A DNA stretch of 64,000 bases from Polaribacter pacificus (GCF_038024035.1 NZ_CP150664.1:1736001-1800000), one strand, 5' to 3'; positions 9,285 to 17,789 are shown, numbered from the stretch's first letter. Made by a program: numbers and translations. The notes: generated by a model not told the origin, from the letters alone.

Positions 9285-10614
9285 CTTTGCTCTTTGGTTT
9301 TTTATAATTTCTTCTTGGTTTAGGCTTCGGTTTTCCTTCTTGATTTCCTTGCTTTTGTGCAGCATTACCAACTGCTTCTTTTGGCCCTTTTTTAAAAGGC
9401 TGCTTTTTTGCTGGTCCTTTTGAATTAGAATCCGTAGTTGCTGCCACTGCCTTCCCTTTGTTTCTTCTATTTTTATTTCGATTGTTCTTGTTTCTGTTTC
9501 GTTTGGGTTTTGGCGCGTCAAAACGGGTTAAACTATCCTGACCTACAACATTCTCAAAATCAATTTTAACTTCGGCAACCAAATCAGATTCATAGTCTTC
9601 TAATGGAGCAGCCTCTTCGTTATTCTTATTTAAAGCAATAATTTCATTTACCTGCTCTAAAGTTAATTTATACCATTTAAAACTATTGTCTTTATACGTA
9701 TACCAAAGCAATTGCTTAAAGATGTCCATTTTAACAAAAACAGCAAGGCCATTTTCTGTTTTAAGAGCTAAATCTTGTTTTGGAAAACTTTTTAAAGCAT
9801 CTAAATAGGTGTCTAACTCAAAATTTAAACAGCACTTTAATTTACCACATTGTCCCGCTAACTTTAATGGGTTTAATGAAAGTTGTTGATAACGTGCAGC
9901 TGCTGTGTTCACTTTTCTAAAATCAGTTAGCCAAGTAGAACAACACAATTCTCTACCACAAGATCCAACACCTCCAAGTCTAGCTGCTTCTTGTCGTAAA
10001 CCTACCTGCTTCATTTCTACTCGAATAGAAAAGGCACTTGCCAAATCTCTAATCAGCTGTCTAAAATCTACACGGTCATCCGCAGTATAATAAAAAGTGG
10101 CTTTGTTTCCATCGCCTTGATATTCTACATCAGACAATTTCATCTTAAGCCCCAAACGACTAATGATTTCTCTTCCGCGTTTTTGGGTTTCTGGCTCTTT
10201 TTCTCTAACAGCCTGCCATTGATCTATATCTTTTTGTGTAGCCTTTCTATAGATTTTAAGGATTTCCTCACTGTCTGCTTTAATGTTTTTCTTTTTTAAC
10301 TGCACTTTGACCAACTCACCTCCTAAAGAAACGGTTCCAACATCATGCCCAGAAGAACTTTCTACAGCAACAACATCGCCCATAGACAGCGTTAAATTTT
10401 CTGTATTTTTAAAAAAGTGTTTACGCCCATTCTTAAAACGGACTTCAAAAATGTGAAAAGGAGCTTCGCCGTTAGGCAAAGTCATATTAGACAACCAGTC
10501 AAAAACATTTAATTTGCTTCCGCTTCCACAAGAACCGCCTGTTCCACAATTTCCATTGCTTTTACAACCGTTTGGGACGCCGTCTTTTTTTGTTGAGCAA
10601 CTAGTACAGCTCAT
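9256..10614 (-). CDS. ricT: RicT/PSP1 C-terminal domain protein
   Basis: Homologue of B. subtilis RicT (YaaT), 452 residues against about 275 in Bacillus. The N terminus has a cysteine cluster (CTSCS...CG..G..C, residues 3-29). The PSP1 domain contains the conserved VGSCGRELCC and GKLKCCLNF motifs near residues 225 and 260, which in RicT bind part of an iron-sulfur cluster. The C-terminal 80 residues are Lys/Asn/Pro-rich and probably disordered, a flavobacterial extension. ATG at 10614 is preferred to the one at 10641, which would add a hydrophobic nonapeptide before the cysteine cluster. It is the first gene of the leftward operon. In Bacillus RicT influences RNA processing; the role here is inferred. 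Confidence 0.88.
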   Translation of the reverse strand: MSCTSCSTKKDGVPNGCKSNGNCGTGGSCGSGSKLNVFDWLSNMTLPNGEAPFHIFEVRFKNGRKHFFKNTENLTLSMGDVVAVESSSGHDVGTVSLGGELVKVQLKKKNIKADSEEILKIYRKATQKDIDQWQAVREKEPETQKRGREIISRLGLKMKLSDVEYQGDGNKATFYYTADDRVDFRQLIRDLASAFSIRVEMKQVGLRQEAARLGGVGSCGRELCCSTWLTDFRKVNTAAARYQQLSLNPLKLAGQCGKLKCCLNFELDTYLDALKSFPKQDLALKTENGLAVFVKMDIFKQLLWYTYKDNSFKWYKLTLEQVNEIIALNKNNEEAAPLEDYESDLVAEVKIDFENVVGQDSLTRFDAPKPKRNRNKNNRNKNRRNKGKAVAATTDSNSKGPAKKQPFKKGPKEAVGNAAQKQGNQEGKPKPKPRRNYKKPKSKGGNEKKSEQ

Positions 10615-10933
10615 AGAATGTATATATTTTTTAAAAAACAAAAGTGCTTTTTCTGGCAGCTCTTGTTTTTATTGGGTTCTTAAATAATTTGACTATCAAC
10701 TTAAAGTTGACGAATCTGTAAATATACGCATTCTCAAAGAATGAGAAAACAAGATGATAAAAGTTATCTCACCTGCGTTTTATTTGATTATTTACCAAAT
10801 ATCGTTTGTGAATTTGATTAATTTTAAATCAATTTAGAATTCGTCTAGCTTGAATTAGAATTCGTAAAAAATTTACTTTTTTGAGCATAAAAAAGACCTC
10901 AAAATTGAGGTCTTGTTTTAATATTTAGTTGTT
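10615..10933 (-). promoter_or_regulatory. Non-coding upstream region of ricT with direct repeats
   Basis: About 320 bases without a gene. On the minus strand a promoter-like core cacttttg (10639-10646, one mismatch to TAnnTTTG) sits just before ricT. Further up there is a small inverted repeat ttctca/tgagaa near 10730 and an exact 11-bp direct repeat ttagaattcgt at 10834-10844 and 10855-10865, spaced 21 bases start to start. The trhO terminator closes the region on the right. No coding potential is seen. Confidence 0.45.
10889..10916 (-). terminator. Intrinsic terminator after trhO
   Basis: Ten-base-pair stem aagacctcaa (10893-10902) pairing with 10905-10914 with a two-base loop. On the minus strand it is followed by a run of T. 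It lies 18 bases past the trhO stop. Confidence 0.85.
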
Positions 10934-11965
10934 TTACCTCTTAAAAGTCAACACTTCAGATCTTCCTTTTTTAAAGATTTTATTACTATTACCTTTTCCT
11001 TTTCGAAGTTCTTTTTGTTCTTCGAAAGGCAAAGCTGCTATTTCTTTACATTCATCAGAACAGCATGTGTTCATTTTTTCTGAACAGGATTTACATTGAA
11101 TAAACAACAAATGACAAGCTTCATTATCGCAGTTTACATGTTCATCACAGGGTTCTCCACATTGATGACAATTAGAAACAACATGGTCAGAAATTTTTTC
11201 TGCTCTTCTGTGATCAAACACAAAGTTCTTTCCTAAAAATTTATTTTCTATGCCTTCTTCTTTTACTTGACGGGTATACTCAATAATTCCTCCTTCTAAT
11301 TGAAAAACATTTTTAAACCCTTTGTGTTTGTAGTAGGCAGATGCTTTTTCACAGCGGATTCCACCAGTACAGTACATCAATAAGTTTTTATCCTCTTTAT
11401 TGTCTTTTAAATCTTCTTCAATAATGTCTAAAGAGTCTCTAAATGTGTCCACATCAGGAGTTACAGCGCCATCAAAATGACCAATTTCACTTTCGTAATG
11501 ATTTCGCATATCAACACAAACCGTATTTGGGTTTGCCAACATTTCATTAAACTCTTTTGCGTTTAAATGAATTCCTTTATCAGTAACATCAAAGGTTTCA
11601 TCATTAAGACCATCAGCAACAATTTTGTTTCTAACTTTTACTTTGAGTTTTAAAAAGGATTTATTGTCTTGCTCAACGGCAACATTTAAACGAATGTCTT
11701 TTAAAAATGGAATCGCATCCAATTGCTCTTTCAACTCTAACATTCTATCCGAAGGAACAGACAATTGTGCATTAATTCCTTCATAAGAAACATAGATACG
11801 TCCTAAAACATCCAATGCGTTCCACTCAAGGAATAATTTATCTCTAAAAGTTTGTGGGTCTTCTATCTTGTGGTATTGATAGAATGAAATGGTTAAACGA
11901 TCCTTTCCGGCTTCGTCAATTAATACAGCGCGTTCTTTAGCGCTTAACTTATTGTACAGTTGCAT
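10934..11965 (-). CDS. trhO: tRNA uridine(34) hydroxylase TrhO (rhodanese family)
   Basis: Cytoplasmic enzyme of 343 residues that hydroxylates uridine 34 of tRNA with molecular oxygen, the first step of the 5-methoxyuridine/5-carboxymethoxyuridine pathway. An N-terminal acylphosphatase-like domain is followed by a rhodanese domain with catalytic Cys199 in the CTGGIRCEKA loop (second Cys205), and a cysteine-rich C terminus (CxxC pairs about 256-300) that probably holds zinc. Residue pattern and length match E. coli YceA/TrhO. It is a single-gene unit with its own terminator and an upstream TAnnTTTG core at 12002-12009. Confidence 0.93.
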   Translation of the reverse strand: MQLYNKLSAKERAVLIDEAGKDRLTISFYQYHKIEDPQTFRDKLFLEWNALDVLGRIYVSYEGINAQLSVPSDRMLELKEQLDAIPFLKDIRLNVAVEQDNKSFLKLKVKVRNKIVADGLNDETFDVTDKGIHLNAKEFNEMLANPNTVCVDMRNHYESEIGHFDGAVTPDVDTFRDSLDIIEEDLKDNKEDKNLLMYCTGGIRCEKASAYYKHKGFKNVFQLEGGIIEYTRQVKEEGIENKFLGKNFVFDHRRAEKISDHVVSNCHQCGEPCDEHVNCDNEACHLLFIQCKSCSEKMNTCCSDECKEIAALPFEEQKELRKGKGNSNKIFKKGRSEVLTFKR

Positions 11966-12001
11966 GCTATACTTTTTTAGTTAAACAATAATTAATAGGC
12001 G

Positions 12002-12009
12002 CAAAAATA
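12002..12009 (-). promoter_or_regulatory. Promoter core of trhO
   Basis: tatttttg on the minus strand, a full match to the Bacteroidota -7 core TAnnTTTG, 36 bases upstream of the trhO ATG. No clear TTG -33 element. Confidence 0.5.
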
Positions 12010-12162
12010 CAGTTTTTTATAGAAATAGCCTTTTTATTGCGTTTAATACTTAACATTTCTACCCTTTTTGATCAAATTTAAACACAAGTGTGTTTTAACG
12101 AATTTTAAAGATACAACCAATCAAATTTTTCATAATCTTTGCAGTCACAAATTGAATCTAAA

Positions 12163-13152
12163 ATGAAAGTAGCAATCGTAGGAGCAACCGGGATGGTAGG
12201 AAATGTAATGCTAAAAGTATTAGCAGAACGAAACTTTCCGATCACAGAATTGATTCCTGTAGCCTCACAAAAATCTGTTGGAAAAACAATTCCGTTTAAT
12301 GGAAAAGAATTTACCGTTGTTAATTTGGCAACTGCCGTTGAAATGAAACCAGACATTGCTCTGTTTTCTGCTGGTGGAGATACTTCTATGGAGTGGGCTC
12401 CTAAATTTGCAGCAGCAGGTACAACTGTAATTGATAATTCTTCTGCCTGGAGAATGGATCCAACTAAAAAATTGGTAGTTCCAGAAATTAATGGCGATGT
12501 GTTAACTTCTGAGGATAAAATTATTGCAAACCCAAATTGTTCTACCATTCAATTGGTCATGGCTTTAGCGCCATTGCATAAAAAATACCAAATGAAACGC
12601 GTGGTTATATCAACCTATCAATCAGTTTCTGGTACTGGAGTTAAAGCCGTACAGCAACTAGATAATGAAGAAGCTGGTGTTGAAGGAGAAATGGCTTACC
12701 CACACAAGATAGGAAGAAATGCATTGCCACATTGTGATGTGTTTTTAGAAAACGGCTATACCAAAGAAGAAATGAAATTGGTTAAGGAGCCAAAGAAAAT
12801 CTTGCGAGATGATACTTTTTCTGTAACGGCAACTGCTGTTAGAATTCCGACAGCAGGTGGGCATTCAGAAGCGGTAAACGTTCAGTTTGAAAATGATTTT
12901 GACCTCTCAGAAGTTCGTCAAATATTAAGTGATACCGATGGAATTGTAGTACAGGATGACCTTGCAACAAACCTATATCCAATGCCTATTACAGCACATG
13001 AAAAAGACGAGGTTTTTGTTGGAAGAATCCGCAGAGATGAATCACAAGAAAATACACTTAACTTATGGATTGTTGCAGATAATTTAAGAAAAGGAGCTGC
13101 AACCAATACTGTGCAAATAGCAGAATATTTAGTTGCCCATAAGTTGGTCTAA
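12163..13152 (+). CDS. asd: Aspartate-semialdehyde dehydrogenase
   Basis: Cytoplasmic NADPH enzyme of 329 residues reducing aspartyl phosphate to aspartate semialdehyde, the branch point to lysine/diaminopimelate, threonine and methionine. It shows the nucleotide-binding GATGMVG, the active-site Cys126 in NPNCST and the general-base His234 in AGGHSE. The ATG at 12163 begins directly with the KVAIVGATG strand; the earlier ATG at 12139 overlaps the probable promoter core (taatctttg, 12133-12141). The partner aspartate kinase is encoded 28 kb away at 40.6 kb. Confidence 0.95.
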   Translation: MKVAIVGATGMVGNVMLKVLAERNFPITELIPVASQKSVGKTIPFNGKEFTVVNLATAVEMKPDIALFSAGGDTSMEWAPKFAAAGTTVIDNSSAWRMDPTKKLVVPEINGDVLTSEDKIIANPNCSTIQLVMALAPLHKKYQMKRVVISTYQSVSGTGVKAVQQLDNEEAGVEGEMAYPHKIGRNALPHCDVFLENGYTKEEMKLVKEPKKILRDDTFSVTATAVRIPTAGGHSEAVNVQFENDFDLSEVRQILSDTDGIVVQDDLATNLYPMPITAHEKDEVFVGRIRRDESQENTLNLWIVADNLRKGAATNTVQIAEYLVAHKLV

Positions 13153-13170
13153 AATAAAACAGGATATAAA

Positions 13171-13200
13171 AAAATCCCGAGTGTTCGCTCGGGATTTTTT
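13171..13200. terminator. Bidirectional terminator between asd and trxA
   Basis: Stem aatcccgag (13173-13181) with 13188-13196, six-base loop, A-tract on one side and T-tract on the other. It serves both convergent genes; the trxA stop codon lies right at its edge. Confidence 0.9.
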
Positions 13201-13559
13201 TATTTTGTTACTTTTAAAACATCTGCAATAATTCGTTCTAATTCTGCTTTTGGCAAAGCGCCATTGGCCATCTGAGGAGCTTCTCCCATTGGACAAAAAA
13301 GCATTGAAGGAATACTTCTAATAGCAAAAGCAGCCGCAAGTTCTTGTTGAGCTTCTGTATCTACTTTATAAATAGTTAAAGCATCTCCGTACTCTTCACT
13401 TAATTGCTCCAAAACAGGGGCAATCATTTTACATGGACCACACCAATCTGCATAAAAATCAATAATGGCAGGAACAGATCCTTCAAAAGTCCATTCCTTG
13501 TTTTTTTCATAATTAAAAACCTTCTCTAAAAAGGTCTCTTTTGTTAAATTTTCTGTCAT
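13200..13559 (-). CDS. trxA: Thioredoxin
   Basis: Small cytoplasmic dithiol-disulfide oxidoreductase of 119 residues with the WCGPC active site (Cys40 and Cys43), the preceding DFYADW strand and the cis-proline segment SIPSML. A start at 13604 would add 15 residues but lies upstream of the TATCTTTG promoter core at 13579-13586, so the ATG at 13559 is chosen. No signal peptide. The stop codon borders the shared terminator with asd. Confidence 0.95.
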   Translation of the reverse strand: MTENLTKETFLEKVFNYEKNKEWTFEGSVPAIIDFYADWCGPCKMIAPVLEQLSEEYGDALTIYKVDTEAQQELAAAFAIRSIPSMLFCPMGEAPQMANGALPKAELERIIADVLKVTK

Positions 13560-13578
13560 TTTATAAGTCTTAATCTTA

Positions 13579-13586
13579 CAAAGATA
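13579..13586 (-). promoter_or_regulatory. Promoter core of trxA
   Basis: tatctttg on the minus strand, a perfect TAnnTTTG match 20 bases upstream of the trxA ATG at 13559. It rules out the longer start. Confidence 0.65.
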
Positions 13587-13629
13587 GTCGTAAATTATAA
13601 ACAAAAATTACAACTTACAAACCAAGACA

Positions 13630-13659
13630 TTGTTAATTTGCTCTTTTTTAGTATCTTAA
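13630..13659 (+). promoter_or_regulatory. Probable promoter of the DoxX gene
   Basis: TTG at 13630-13632, 19-base spacer, then tatcttaa at 13652-13659 (close to TAnnTTTG). Spacing fits the Bacteroidota -33/-7 pattern. It is back to back with the trxA promoter. Confidence 0.4.
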
Positions 13660-13695
13660 CAGTACTTATTAAATACTAATTTAAACTTTTTAATT

Positions 13696-14061
13696 ATGAA
13701 TTCTAATGTACAAATGATTTTGCGAGTTGTTTTGGCTCTTGTCCTTTTGGTTTTTGGTTTTAACAAATTCTTTGGCTTCATCCCTATGGATGCTCCACCA
13801 GAAGGAAGTTTTATGGATGCACTGATAAAAACGGGCTATATGATGCCACTGATTGCGGTTTCAGAAATTGTCCCTGGGTTTTTACTGTTGATGAACAAAT
13901 GGAAAGGCTTTGCCTTGGCTTGGTTGGTTCCAATTTCTGTTAATATTGTTGCTTTTCATCTAGTCTTTGATATGAGCACTATTGCTCCAGCAGCATTGGT
14001 TGCACTACTAAACGCAGTGTTAATTTATGCAAATTGGGAGCGTTTTAAATCGCTCTTTTAA
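13696..14061 (+). CDS. DoxX family membrane protein
   Basis: Inner-membrane protein of 121 residues with four predicted transmembrane helices (about 7-25, 46-63, 72-90, 96-113), the architecture of DoxX/SURF4-like proteins. The first helix has the conserved FGFNKF pattern. Family members are linked to redox or sulfur metabolism in some bacteria, but substrate and role here are unknown. It is divergent from trxA, which may hint at a shared oxidative theme. Confidence 0.75.
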   Translation: MNSNVQMILRVVLALVLLVFGFNKFFGFIPMDAPPEGSFMDALIKTGYMMPLIAVSEIVPGFLLLMNKWKGFALAWLVPISVNIVAFHLVFDMSTIAPAALVALLNAVLIYANWERFKSLF

Positions 14062-14124
14062 GTAAATTTTTACTAAGCACTTTAAAAAGCCTCTTAGCTA
14101 TATTTAATAGGAGTTTTTTTGTAG

Positions 14125-14132
14125 TAACTTTG
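14125..14132 (+). promoter_or_regulatory. Promoter core of the M13 peptidase gene
   Basis: taactttg, a perfect TAnnTTTG match, 31 bases upstream of the ATG at 14164. Confidence 0.55.
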
Positions 14133-14163
14133 AATATATGAACAGATTAAAAACAATATATAT

Positions 14164-16248
14164 ATGAAAAAATCAATAAAAAAAATCGTTTTGTTTTCTA
14201 CCGTTTCTGCGATGGCAATGTTCGTTTCTTGTAAAGATGAACCAGCGGCAAAGACCCCGGGGATTGAAGTGGCTAATATGGATACTTCTACTTCGCCAAA
14301 AGAAGACTTTTTTAGATATGTAAACGGTCAATGGCTTGACAAGACAGAAATCCCTGCAGACAAAACAAGATGGGGGAGTTTTAATGAGCTACGACAAAAG
14401 ACAAATGATGATGTTTTGTCTATTTTAAACGAGGCCATTGAGCAAGGTGAGTTTCCAAAAATAAAAGATGCCCAAGGAAATGAAATTGATTCTGACCAAG
14501 AGAAAGCAGTAAATTACTATGCGACCATTATGGATACTGTTGCTAGAAACAAGCAAGGTATAGCCCCATTACAACCCTATTTGGCAAAAATTAATGAGCT
14601 TAAAAATTTAAAAGATCTTCAAGAATTGCTAGTCAATTTTGCACCTATCGGAGGAGCCGGATTTTTTAATGTTAGAATTTCAAATGACCTAAAAAACAGC
14701 AGTGAATATACTACCTATGTGGGCCCAGCTGGATTGGGTTTGTCTAGAGATTACTATGTAGATCAAGACGAAGACACCAAGAACAAACGCCGCCTTTATG
14801 TTGCTCATATTGCAAAAATGTTCAAAGCTTTTGGAGACGATGAAAAAACTGCAGCTCAAAACGCACAAAAAGTTTTTGATTTAGAATACAGTTTGGCAGA
14901 ACCACAAATGACAAAAGAAGAGCGCAGAGATACTCGAAAAAGATACAATCCTGCTAGCATTAGTGAACTGACAAAAATGACTCCAGCAATTAATTGGTCT
15001 AAATACCTTGACGAACTTGGTCTTAGCACTGTTGACAGAGTAATTGTTTCAGACCTCAATTATATGAAGGCGATGAATGCTGTTTTAAAAAATAGCAATA
15101 TCAATGATATTAAATTGTATTTGCGTTGGAACATCATCAACAGAGCTTCAAGTCGATTAACTACCGATTTAGAAAGAATGAGCTGGGAGTTTTACAGCAA
15201 AGAAATGAGTGGTGCAAAACAGCAATTGCCACAAGATGAGAGAGCATTAAACTCATTAAATGGTGCTGTAGGCGAAGCCTTAGGTAAGTTGTATGTAGAA
15301 AAAATGTTTCCTCCAGAAGCAAAAGAGAAGGCAAAAGAAATGATTGCAAACGTAATGTTGGGCTTTGAAAAAAGAATCAACAGTTTGGAGTGGATGAGTG
15401 ATGAAACAAAGAAAAAAGCATTAGAAAAATTACACAAACTCAACGTAAAAATAGCCTATCCAGATAAATGGAAAGATTATTCAGCTTTAGAGATCAAACA
15501 CACCAAAGAAGGAGGTACTTATTTTGATAATACCATGGCACTTTCTAAATGGAGATTTAATGAAAACATTAACAAACTTGGTAAACCGGTAGACAGATCA
15601 GAGTGGGGAATGAATCCACAGACAGTAAATGCTTATTTTAATCCAGTAAACAATGAAATTGTATTCCCTGCAGCTATTTTACAAGCGCCATTTTACAATT
15701 ACAAAGCCGATGAAGCGGTAAATTACGGTGGTATGGGTGCTGTGATTGGACACGAGATATCACATAGTTTTGATGACTCAGGTTCTCGATTTGATGGTGA
15801 TGGTAACTTAAGAAACTGGTGGACACCAGAAGATCTAGAGCAGTTTACAATCTTAGGAAAACAATTGAGTGCTCAGTTTAGCAAAGTTGTTGCTATTGAT
15901 GACGTACGTTTAAATGGAGATTTTACCTTGGGTGAAAATATCGGAGATTTAGGAGGGTTAAAAGCTTCTTTTGAAGGCTTAAAGATTTTTTATGAAAAGA
16001 ATGGTAAGCCAGGAAAAATTGACGGATTTACTCCAGAGCAACGCTTTTTTATGTCTTGGGCCACAGTTTGGAGAACCAAAACAAGAGATGCTGCTTTGAA
16101 AAACTTAATCAAAACAGACTCGCATTCTCCAGGACAGTACAGAGCTTATATGCCACTGCAAAACATTGACGAGTTTTACGAGGCATTTGACATTTCAGAA
16201 AATGACAAGATGTACCTAAGCCCAAAAGATCGTGTTAGAATTTGGTAA
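14164..16248 (+). CDS. M13 family zinc metallopeptidase (neprilysin/PepO-like), lipoprotein
   Basis: Exported peptidase of 694 residues. The signal peptide ends at a lipobox with Cys23 (FVSC). The large N-terminal M13 domain starts at the SPKEDFFRYVNGQW motif. The C-terminal catalytic domain has zinc ligands in HEISH (530-534) and Glu591 of the ENIGD motif (591-595), plus the substrate-binding NAYF segment near 497. All catalytic residues are present. It probably degrades peptides in the periplasm or at the cell surface. Single-gene unit with its own promoter core and a strong terminator. Confidence 0.93.
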   Translation: MKKSIKKIVLFSTVSAMAMFVSCKDEPAAKTPGIEVANMDTSTSPKEDFFRYVNGQWLDKTEIPADKTRWGSFNELRQKTNDDVLSILNEAIEQGEFPKIKDAQGNEIDSDQEKAVNYYATIMDTVARNKQGIAPLQPYLAKINELKNLKDLQELLVNFAPIGGAGFFNVRISNDLKNSSEYTTYVGPAGLGLSRDYYVDQDEDTKNKRRLYVAHIAKMFKAFGDDEKTAAQNAQKVFDLEYSLAEPQMTKEERRDTRKRYNPASISELTKMTPAINWSKYLDELGLSTVDRVIVSDLNYMKAMNAVLKNSNINDIKLYLRWNIINRASSRLTTDLERMSWEFYSKEMSGAKQQLPQDERALNSLNGAVGEALGKLYVEKMFPPEAKEKAKEMIANVMLGFEKRINSLEWMSDETKKKALEKLHKLNVKIAYPDKWKDYSALEIKHTKEGGTYFDNTMALSKWRFNENINKLGKPVDRSEWGMNPQTVNAYFNPVNNEIVFPAAILQAPFYNYKADEAVNYGGMGAVIGHEISHSFDDSGSRFDGDGNLRNWWTPEDLEQFTILGKQLSAQFSKVVAIDDVRLNGDFTLGENIGDLGGLKASFEGLKIFYEKNGKPGKIDGFTPEQRFFMSWATVWRTKTRDAALKNLIKTDSHSPGQYRAYMPLQNIDEFYEAFDISENDKMYLSPKDRVRIW

Positions 16249-16303
16249 TCTTTATTTTTTAATCCGTTAAAAACAACTTTTTAACTACAGAAATTTTTAA
16301 TTT

Positions 16304-16338
16304 AGCCGCGAACTACAAAACAGTTCGCGGCTTTTTTT
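16304..16338 (+). terminator. Strong hairpin with T-run between the M13 gene and the ABC ATPase gene
   Basis: Perfect 11-bp stem agccgcgaact (16304-16314) with 16322-16332, seven-base loop, then seven T. The T-run ends directly at the ATG of the next gene (16339), so the hairpin may act both as terminator for the peptidase and as a leader structure for the ATPase mRNA. Confidence 0.9.
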
Positions 16339-17271
16339 ATGTTAAAAGTAGAGGCAGTTTCTTTTGGGTATTCTTCTGCAAAGAGGACCCTTCAAAATAT
16401 TGATTTTTCATTACATAAGGGTAATGTTTTATGTGTGATGGGAGAAAGTGGTTGTGGAAAATCTACGCTGCTTAAAGTTATTTACGGTTTATTAGATCTT
16501 GATCATGGAACTATTTTTTGGGATGATATTGAAGTTTTAGGCCCAGCACATCATTTGGTTCCAGGCATGCCTTTTATCAAACATGTGGCTCAAGATTTTG
16601 ATCTAATGCCCTTTACTTCGGTTTCAGAAAACATTAAAAAATTTTTATCGCGTTTTGACCCAGAAAAAAGCGAAGAAAGAACCCAAGAGTTACTCAAGGT
16701 TATTGAAATGACCGAATTTGCGAATGCCAAAGTAAAAACCTTAAGTGGTGGACAACAGCAACGAGTTGCCATTGCAAGAGCACTGGCCAAAGAACCGGCT
16801 TTAATTTTACTCGATGAACCTTTTAGTCAAATAGATAATTTTAAGAAAAACTCTCTTCGAAGAAATCTATTTAGCTATTTAAAAGAAAAAAATATTGCCT
16901 GTATTATTGCCACACATGATGGGGATGATGCACTCTCTTTTGCTGATGATATCCTAGTGCTCCATAAGCAAAAAATACTAGCAAAAGGAACTCCAAAAGA
17001 GATGTATGGCAATCCAAAAAACAAATACATTGCAGCCTTGTTTGATGATGTAAATGAACTGCTAGTCAATAATAAAAACGTATTACTGTACCCTCATCAA
17101 CTAAAAATTGTTGAAAAATCAGCCATAGAAGCTAGCGTTATCAACTCTTATTATAAAGGTTCTCACTGGCTTATAGAGGTGCAATATAGAGATCAACCGC
17201 TCTTTGTTAAGCATGCTGTTGGTTTGCAATTAGGACTCAAAGTCTTTCTGAAAACTGATAAAATAGACTAA
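16339..17271 (+). CDS. ABC transporter ATP-binding protein with C-terminal TOBE-like extension
   Basis: ATPase subunit of 310 residues: Walker A GESGCGKST (35-43), signature LSGGQ (135-139), Walker B LILLDE (155-160) and the switch histidine in ATHDGDD near 193. The last 70 residues resemble the TOBE-type extension of iron(III)/polyamine/sulfate importers. No permease or binding protein is encoded nearby, so the partner is unknown. The start codon follows the terminator hairpin without any spacer, leaving no usual 5' untranslated region; nevertheless MLKVEAVSFGY is a typical N terminus. Confidence 0.85.
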   Translation: MLKVEAVSFGYSSAKRTLQNIDFSLHKGNVLCVMGESGCGKSTLLKVIYGLLDLDHGTIFWDDIEVLGPAHHLVPGMPFIKHVAQDFDLMPFTSVSENIKKFLSRFDPEKSEERTQELLKVIEMTEFANAKVKTLSGGQQQRVAIARALAKEPALILLDEPFSQIDNFKKNSLRRNLFSYLKEKNIACIIATHDGDDALSFADDILVLHKQKILAKGTPKEMYGNPKNKYIAALFDDVNELLVNNKNVLLYPHQLKIVEKSAIEASVINSYYKGSHWLIEVQYRDQPLFVKHAVGLQLGLKVFLKTDKID

Positions 17272-17287
17272 CATTCACGAGTGTTTA

Positions 17288-17737
17288 TCACAAAACTGAG
17301 ATAATACTTATGTCCTTTCCATTAAATCTAATAAGCTCATTTTCTTTTTTTCCCAACAATAATTTGCCAATCGGAGAAGAAACTGAAACAGCAAAATAAG
17401 GTTTACCATCAACCACAAGTTGCCCAGCGCTAATACTTAAAAAAAAGCTTGCTTGGTTGGTTGTTACCAAGCTTCCTAAATGTGCAATGTTTGATTTTTT
17501 AGCAAGATCAATTTTTGCTAAGGTCTCTTGCATTTGTAGGATTCCTTTTAGTTGTTGCCCAGCTTTTTCCATTTCTAATTGCAACATCGCACGCCCGGTT
17601 TCATGCTTATCACCGGCAGAACTTTTGGTTTCTGATTGCAGTCCTTTTTGATTGGAAGAAATAATGTCTTCGACGGTTTGCAAACGCTTGTTTACAAAGG
17701 CCTCACACTGATTAAAAAGTTCTTGTTTTAGTTTCAT
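17288..17737 (-). CDS. GreA/GreB C-terminal-domain-like protein
   Basis: Protein of 149 residues. The N-terminal half is a predicted coiled coil containing the conserved segment ETKSSAGDKHETGRAML (about 36-52). The C-terminal half resembles the FKBP-like domain of Gre factors (SSPIGKLLLGKK near 118-129). Similar flavobacterial proteins have, as far as I recall, sometimes been labelled 3-oxoacyl-ACP synthase, which the sequence does not support: there is no thiolase fold and no active-site cysteine. A role at RNA polymerase is plausible but inferred. It is the last gene of the leftward run from the alpha/beta hydrolase. Confidence 0.6.
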   Translation of the reverse strand: MKLKQELFNQCEAFVNKRLQTVEDIISSNQKGLQSETKSSAGDKHETGRAMLQLEMEKAGQQLKGILQMQETLAKIDLAKKSNIAHLGSLVTTNQASFFLSISAGQLVVDGKPYFAVSVSSPIGKLLLGKKENELIRFNGKDISIISVL

Positions 17738-17789
17738 AAGATTTCTCGATGAGCTTGTCTTGAGCAGCGTAGAACGGCTCGTAATGATA
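17738..17789. repeat. Possible degenerate intergenic repeat
   Basis: A 52-base spacer, more GC-rich than its surroundings, with a small inverted repeat cgtaat-gat-attacg near 17779-17793. Its tcgatgagcttgtcttgagc text recalls interspersed repeats of marine Bacteroidota, but no second copy exists in this window. Confidence 0.25.

Noticed and set aside
12105..12548. Open frame of 147 codons antisense to asd
   Set aside because: It runs opposite to a fully conserved enzyme gene and has no family features; it is a shadow of asd codon use.
14062..14124. Terminator after the DoxX gene
   Set aside because: The possible stems are short (six base pairs or with mismatch) although a T-run follows; too weak to list.
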